The notes under the pieces are model-generated. The model ran no database searches, was not told where the DNA came from, and was given only the letters and a program-made list of their open reading frames with translations. Of a stretch of 8,687 nucleotides of DNA, positions 6,387-8,687 are shown one piece after another. The position numbers and the translations under genes were made by a program. The stretch is taken from NCBI GenBank assembly GCA_023424585.1, contig JAFADT010000724.1, positions 1 through 8,687 of the forward strand. The letters run 5' to 3'. The stretch's first letter is position 1; each line of letters starts with the position of its first letter. The DNA is from Pseudomonadota bacterium (GTDB lineage: Bacteria > Myxococcota > Myxococcia > Myxococcales > Myxococcaceae).

Positions 6387-6833
6387 TCAGCGCTGCTGGG
6401 CCTCGACGTCGCGAATCTTCTGGACGCGCTTCTCGTGGCGGCCGCCCTCGAAGGCGGTGGAGAGGAAGGCCTCCAGGATGCCGCGCGCCACGCCCGCGCC
6501 CACCACGCGCTGGCCCAGACACAGCACGTTGGCGTCGTTGTGCGCGCGGGTCATCCGCGCCTCGAACTCGGTGGTGCACAGGGCCGCCCGGATGCCCCGG
6601 TGCTTGTTGGCCACGATGCTCATCCCGATGCCGGTGCCGCACACCAGCACGCCCAGCGTGCCGGCCTCCGCCACCACCTGGCGGGCCACCCGCGAGGCGA
6701 AGTCCGGGTAGTCCACGGACTCGCGCGTCTGGGGGCCCAGGTCCTGGTACCCGGTGCCGCGCTCCTCCAGGAGCGCCACCAGCTCCTGGCGCAGCTCGAT
6801 GCCCGCGTGGTCGGAGGCGAGGATGACTTTCAC
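6387..6833 (-). CDS. rpiB: Ribose-5-phosphate isomerase B
   Basis: A 148-residue RpiB/LacAB-type isomerase interconverting ribose 5-phosphate and ribulose 5-phosphate in the pentose phosphate pathway; it also connects to riboflavin precursor supply, since ribulose 5-phosphate feeds the RibB reaction. Motifs: ASDHAG (6-11, with D8 and H9), SVDYPDFA (39-46), the active-site loop [16 protein letters not shown] (62-77, catalytic Cys65 and Thr67) and [12 protein letters not shown] (96-107, with His98). Cys65 distinguishes the RpiB type that uses cysteine from the Mycobacterium-type serine variant. The start is GTG with a GGAG core seven bases upstream. The gene sits 102 bp after fabF and 58 bp before glyA; rpiB-glyA adjacency is common in bacteria. 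The C-terminal tail after residue 130 is charged and unremarkable. Confidence 0.96.
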   Translation of the reverse strand: MKVILASDHAGIELRQELVALLEERGTGYQDLGPQTRESVDYPDFASRVARQVVAEAGTLGVLVCGTGIGMSIVANKHRGIRAALCTTEFEARMTRAHNDANVLCLGQRVVGAGVARGILEAFLSTAFEGGRHEKRVQKIRDVEAQQR

Positions 6834-6871
6834 GGCCGGACTCCGGGAGGCGGGGCCCGCGCCTTGGGGGC

Positions 6872-6891
6872 GGGGCCGGGTAGGAGGCCCC
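6872..6891 (-). other. Hairpin in the fabF-rpiB gap
   Basis: The 102-bp gap contains a perfect six-base inverted repeat, GGGGCC at 6872-6877 against GGCCCC at 6886-6891, with an eight-base loop. There is no T-run on either strand, so it is not a standard intrinsic terminator. It lies about 45 bp downstream of the fabF stop and might be a weak pause or RNA-stability element, or chance in very GC-rich DNA. I found no convincing promoter for rpiB in the same gap. Confidence 0.25.
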
Positions 6892-6935
6892 TGCCCGCCG
6901 CGCCCGTCACCGGAGGCAGCGGGCCGGAAGGGCCG

Positions 6936-8192
6936 TCAGGCGAAGCGCTTGAACACCAGCACCGCGTTGGTGCCGCCGAAGCCGAACGAGTTGCTCATCA
7001 CCGCGTCGACGTGGGCCTCGCGCGCCGTGTTGGGTACGTAGTCCAGGTCGCAGTCCGGGTCCGGCGACGTCAGGTTGATGGTGGGCGGAATCACGTTCTT
7101 CGTGAGCACCTGCACGCTCACCACCGCCTCCGCGCCGCCCGCCGCGCCGAGCATGTGGCCCGTCATGGACTTGGTGGACGACACCATCAGCTTGCGCGCG
7201 TGCTCGCCGAACACGGCCTTCAGCGCCTTGGTCTCGTTGGCGTCGTTGAACGGCGTGGACGTGCCGTGGGCGTTGACGTAGCCCACCTGCTCCGGCCGCA
7301 TCCCCGCGGACTCCAGCGCCAGGCGCATGCAGCGCGCCGCGCCCTCGCCCTCCGGCGCCGGCTGGGTGACGTGGTACGCGTCCGAGTTGGCCCCGTACCC
7401 CACCACCTCCGCCAGGATCCTGGCGCCGCGCTTCTTCGCGGCCTCCAGTTCCTCCAGCACGACGATGCCCGCGCCCTCGCCCATCACGAAGCCGTCGCGC
7501 TCCTTGTCGAAGGGACGGCTGGCGCGCTGCGGGTCGTCGTTGCGGGTGGACAGGGCCTTCATCACGGAGAAGCCGCCCATGCCCAGCGGGGTGATGGCCG
7601 CCTCCGCGCCACCGGCGATGGCCGCGTCCGTCTCACCCAGGCGGATGGACTTCCAGGCCTCGCCAATGGCGTGGGCGCTGGTGGCGCAGGCCGACACCGG
7701 GGCCCAGTTGGGGCCCTTGCAGTTGTAGCGCATGGAGATGAGCCCGGGCGCCATGTTGACGATCATCTGGATGATGAAGAAGGGCGACAGCCGGTCGAAC
7801 CCCTTCTCCAGCCCCTTCTGGTGCTGCTCCTCCAGGGAGGAGATGCCGCCAATGCCGGAGCCGACGATGACGCCCACGCGCTCCGGGCGGTAGCCATGGG
7901 GCGCGTCCGGGCCGATGGGCAGGCCCGACTCCTTGACCGCCATGTCGGCCGCCGCCATCGCGTACTGGGCGAACAGGTCCATCCGGCGCACCTCGCGCCT
8001 GTCGATGAACTTCTCGGGCTCGAAGTCCTTCACCTCGCCCGCGATGCTCGCACCGAGCTTCTTCACATCGAAGCGGGTGATCGTACCGATACCGGATTGA
8101 CCGGCCAGCATCGCCTGCCAGTTCTTCTCGGTGCCGGTGCCCAGCGCGGAAATCATGCCGGTGCCGGTGATGACGACTCGACGGTTTGACAC
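6936..8192 (-). CDS. fabF: 3-oxoacyl-[acyl-carrier-protein] synthase II
   Basis: A 418-residue condensing enzyme (KAS II, thiolase fold) that extends acyl-ACP with malonyl-ACP in type II fatty-acid synthesis. It begins with [15 protein letters not shown] (4-18). The catalytic triad is clear: Cys169 in [15 protein letters not shown], His309 in [14 protein letters not shown] and His346 in [14 protein letters not shown], with the supporting Lys341. The C-terminal glycine loop [15 protein letters not shown] (400-414) completes the family pattern. Length and motifs are those of FabF rather than FabB. The start is GTG, with GGAG eight to nine bases upstream. It follows acpP by 88 bp, the standard fabG-acpP-fabF order, so it very likely acts on the AcpP encoded next to it. 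It ends 102 bp before rpiB. Confidence 0.98.
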   Translation of the reverse strand: MSNRRVVITGTGMISALGTGTEKNWQAMLAGQSGIGTITRFDVKKLGASIAGEVKDFEPEKFIDRREVRRMDLFAQYAMAAADMAVKESGLPIGPDAPHGYRPERVGVIVGSGIGGISSLEEQHQKGLEKGFDRLSPFFIIQMIVNMAPGLISMRYNCKGPNWAPVSACATSAHAIGEAWKSIRLGETDAAIAGGAEAAITPLGMGGFSVMKALSTRNDDPQRASRPFDKERDGFVMGEGAGIVVLEELEAAKKRGARILAEVVGYGANSDAYHVTQPAPEGEGAARCMRLALESAGMRPEQVGYVNAHGTSTPFNDANETKALKAVFGEHARKLMVSSTKSMTGHMLGAAGGAEAVVSVQVLTKNVIPPTINLTSPDPDCDLDYVPNTAREAHVDAVMSNSFGFGGTNAVLVFKRFA

Positions 8193-8217
8193 TGTTCTTC
8201 TCCGCTGACCGCGATGG

Positions 8218-8268
8218 GGCGCGGAAGCGCCGGTTGAGGACGCTCCCCCAGGGCCCCGGACTTCCGGG
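8218..8268 (-). other. Two short hairpins in the acpP-fabF gap
   Basis: The 88-bp gap holds two compact inverted repeats: five-base arms GGCGC/GCGCC with a four-base loop at 8218-8231, and CCCGG/CCGGG with a four-base loop at 8255-8268. Neither is followed by a T-run. Their placement between a small, normally very abundant protein (ACP) and its enzyme fits partial attenuation or 3'-end protection of the acpP message, but this is inference. Confidence 0.3.
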
Positions 8269-8280
8269 TGTCGCGACTGC

Positions 8281-8529
8281 CTACTTCTTGTGGGTCTTCA
8301 CGTAGTTCACGGCGTCGCCGACGGTCTTGATGTTCTCCGCCTCGTCATCCGGAATCTCGACCTCGAACTCCTCTTCCATCGCCATGACCAGCTCGACGAT
8401 GTCGAGGCTGTCCGCGCCCAGGTCCTCGATGAAGGACGACTCGGGCTTGATCTCATCCTCACCCACACCGAGCTGGTCGGCGATGATGGACTTGATCTTG
8501 GTTTCCACGTCGGTTGCGGTGGTGGACAT
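8281..8529 (-). CDS. acpP: Acyl carrier protein
   Basis: An 82-residue acidic carrier protein that holds growing acyl chains on a 4'-phosphopantetheine arm during fatty-acid synthesis. The attachment serine is Ser41 in the invariant DSL context ([22 protein letters not shown], residues 35-55). Helix I (about 5-18) and the acidic helix II/III region, [19 protein letters not shown] (52-70), are typical. It is a few residues longer than the E. coli protein at both ends. The ATG at 8529 is chosen over an in-frame ATG at 8622 because the ACP fold starts here, a GGAGGG site lies 10 bases upstream, and the candidate promoter would fall inside the longer reading. It lies between fabG (105 bp away) and fabF (88 bp away). 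Its position and motif leave little doubt that it is the primary fatty-acid ACP and not a polyketide carrier. Confidence 0.98.
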   Translation of the reverse strand: MSTTATDVETKIKSIIADQLGVGEDEIKPESSFIEDLGADSLDIVELVMAMEEEFEVEIPDDEAENIKTVGDAVNYVKTHKK

Positions 8530-8539
8530 ACGTACGGAA

Positions 8540-8545
8540 CCCTCC
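8540..8545 (-). promoter_or_regulatory. Ribosome binding site fixing the acpP start
   Basis: GGAGGG on the minus strand, ten bases before the ATG at 8529. It lies downstream of the alternative in-frame ATG at 8622 and therefore supports the 82-residue acyl carrier protein. Confidence 0.75.
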
Positions 8546-8598
8546 AGCTCCAGATGGGGCCCGCCGTTTGATTCGCGGGCCGTCTTCAAGGCGGGCGC

Positions 8599-8627
8599 GG
8601 TATATCCCACGCCCGGCGGCAATCCAA
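8599..8627 (-). promoter_or_regulatory. Candidate sigma70-type promoter for acpP
   Basis: In the fabG-acpP gap the minus strand shows TTGGAT (8622-8627) as a -35 element and TATACC (8599-8604) as a -10 element, with a 17-base spacer. Matches to consensus are 3/6 and 4/6. The TATA core stands out in otherwise GC-rich sequence. Transcription would begin near 8592, giving an acpP leader of about 60 bases. A separate acpP promoter is known in E. coli and would let ACP be made in excess of FabG. This is a pattern match only. Confidence 0.45.
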
Positions 8628-8634
8628 CCTTGGC

Positions 8635-8687
8635 TTACATGTACATGCCGCCGTTGACCTTCAGGACCTCGCCGGTGATGTAGGACG
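8635..8687 (-). CDS. fabG: 3-oxoacyl-ACP reductase FabG, C-terminal end (runs off the window)
   Basis: Only the last 16 codons and the TAA stop are in the window. They read SYITGEVLKVNGGMYM, which matches the conserved C-terminal end of FabG (YITGQ-x-x-x-VNGG-x-xM), the NADPH-dependent short-chain reductase that reduces 3-oxoacyl-ACP in fatty-acid elongation. Identification from so short a piece rests on this motif plus position directly upstream of acpP and fabF, the classical fab order. The Rossmann fold and catalytic Ser-Tyr-Lys residues lie beyond the window and cannot be checked. Confidence 0.88.
   Translation of the reverse strand, partial: SYITGEVLKVNGGMYM

Noticed and set aside
5003..6826. 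A plus-strand open frame of about 600 codons opposite glyA and rpiB
   Set aside because: It lies antisense to two certain genes, its translation is low-complexity and rich in Arg/His/Ala/Val, and it has no family motif. Long antisense frames are expected in about 70% GC coding DNA.
6312..8189. A plus-strand open frame of about 625 codons opposite fabF
   Set aside because: Antisense shadow of fabF and rpiB with compositionally biased translation and no recognisable domain.

Overview
The window is a compact, GC-rich (roughly 70%) bacterial chromosome segment in which every supportable gene lies on the minus strand, so it reads from high to low coordinates. Strong G/C preference at third codon positions, frequent GTG starts (fabF, rpiB, nrdR, the M17-like gene and cheA) and the protein sequences suggest a myxobacterium (Myxococcota, Myxococcus/Corallococcus-like). 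This assignment is inference from style and gene order, not from a marker gene. There are no RNA genes, mobile elements, CRISPR arrays or gene-free stretches over about 105 bp.

Layout in transcription order. (1) Fatty-acid synthesis: the last 16 codons of fabG, then acpP and fabF, separated by 105 and 88 bp. acpP has a plausible sigma70-type promoter. Two short hairpins lie between acpP and fabF. (2) A central-metabolism block: rpiB, glyA, nrdR, ribD, ribE, ribH, nusB. Spacings tighten from 102 and 58 bp to 39 bp or less, which suggests one transcription unit from glyA onward. It links pentose phosphate, serine/glycine one-carbon flux, control of ribonucleotide reductase, riboflavin synthesis and transcription antitermination. 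The core nrdR-ribD-ribH-nusB order matches the one known from E. coli, here with riboflavin synthase (ribE) inserted. The ribA/ribB functions are absent from the cluster. (3) A 163-residue protein resembling only the N-terminal domain of M17 leucyl aminopeptidases, joined to nusB by a GTGA overlap. (4) After a 54-bp gap with an inverted repeat, a CheY-like single-domain response regulator and the first 269 codons of a CheA kinase, again joined by a GTGA overlap. The kinase runs off the window at position 1.

Most of the window is well-known housekeeping biology, and I do not see a convincing new multi-gene system. The points most worth following are the stand-alone M17 N-terminal-like domain coupled to nusB, the rib cluster lacking ribA/ribB, the CheY-CheA pair directly behind the housekeeping block, and the small structured intergenic segments.
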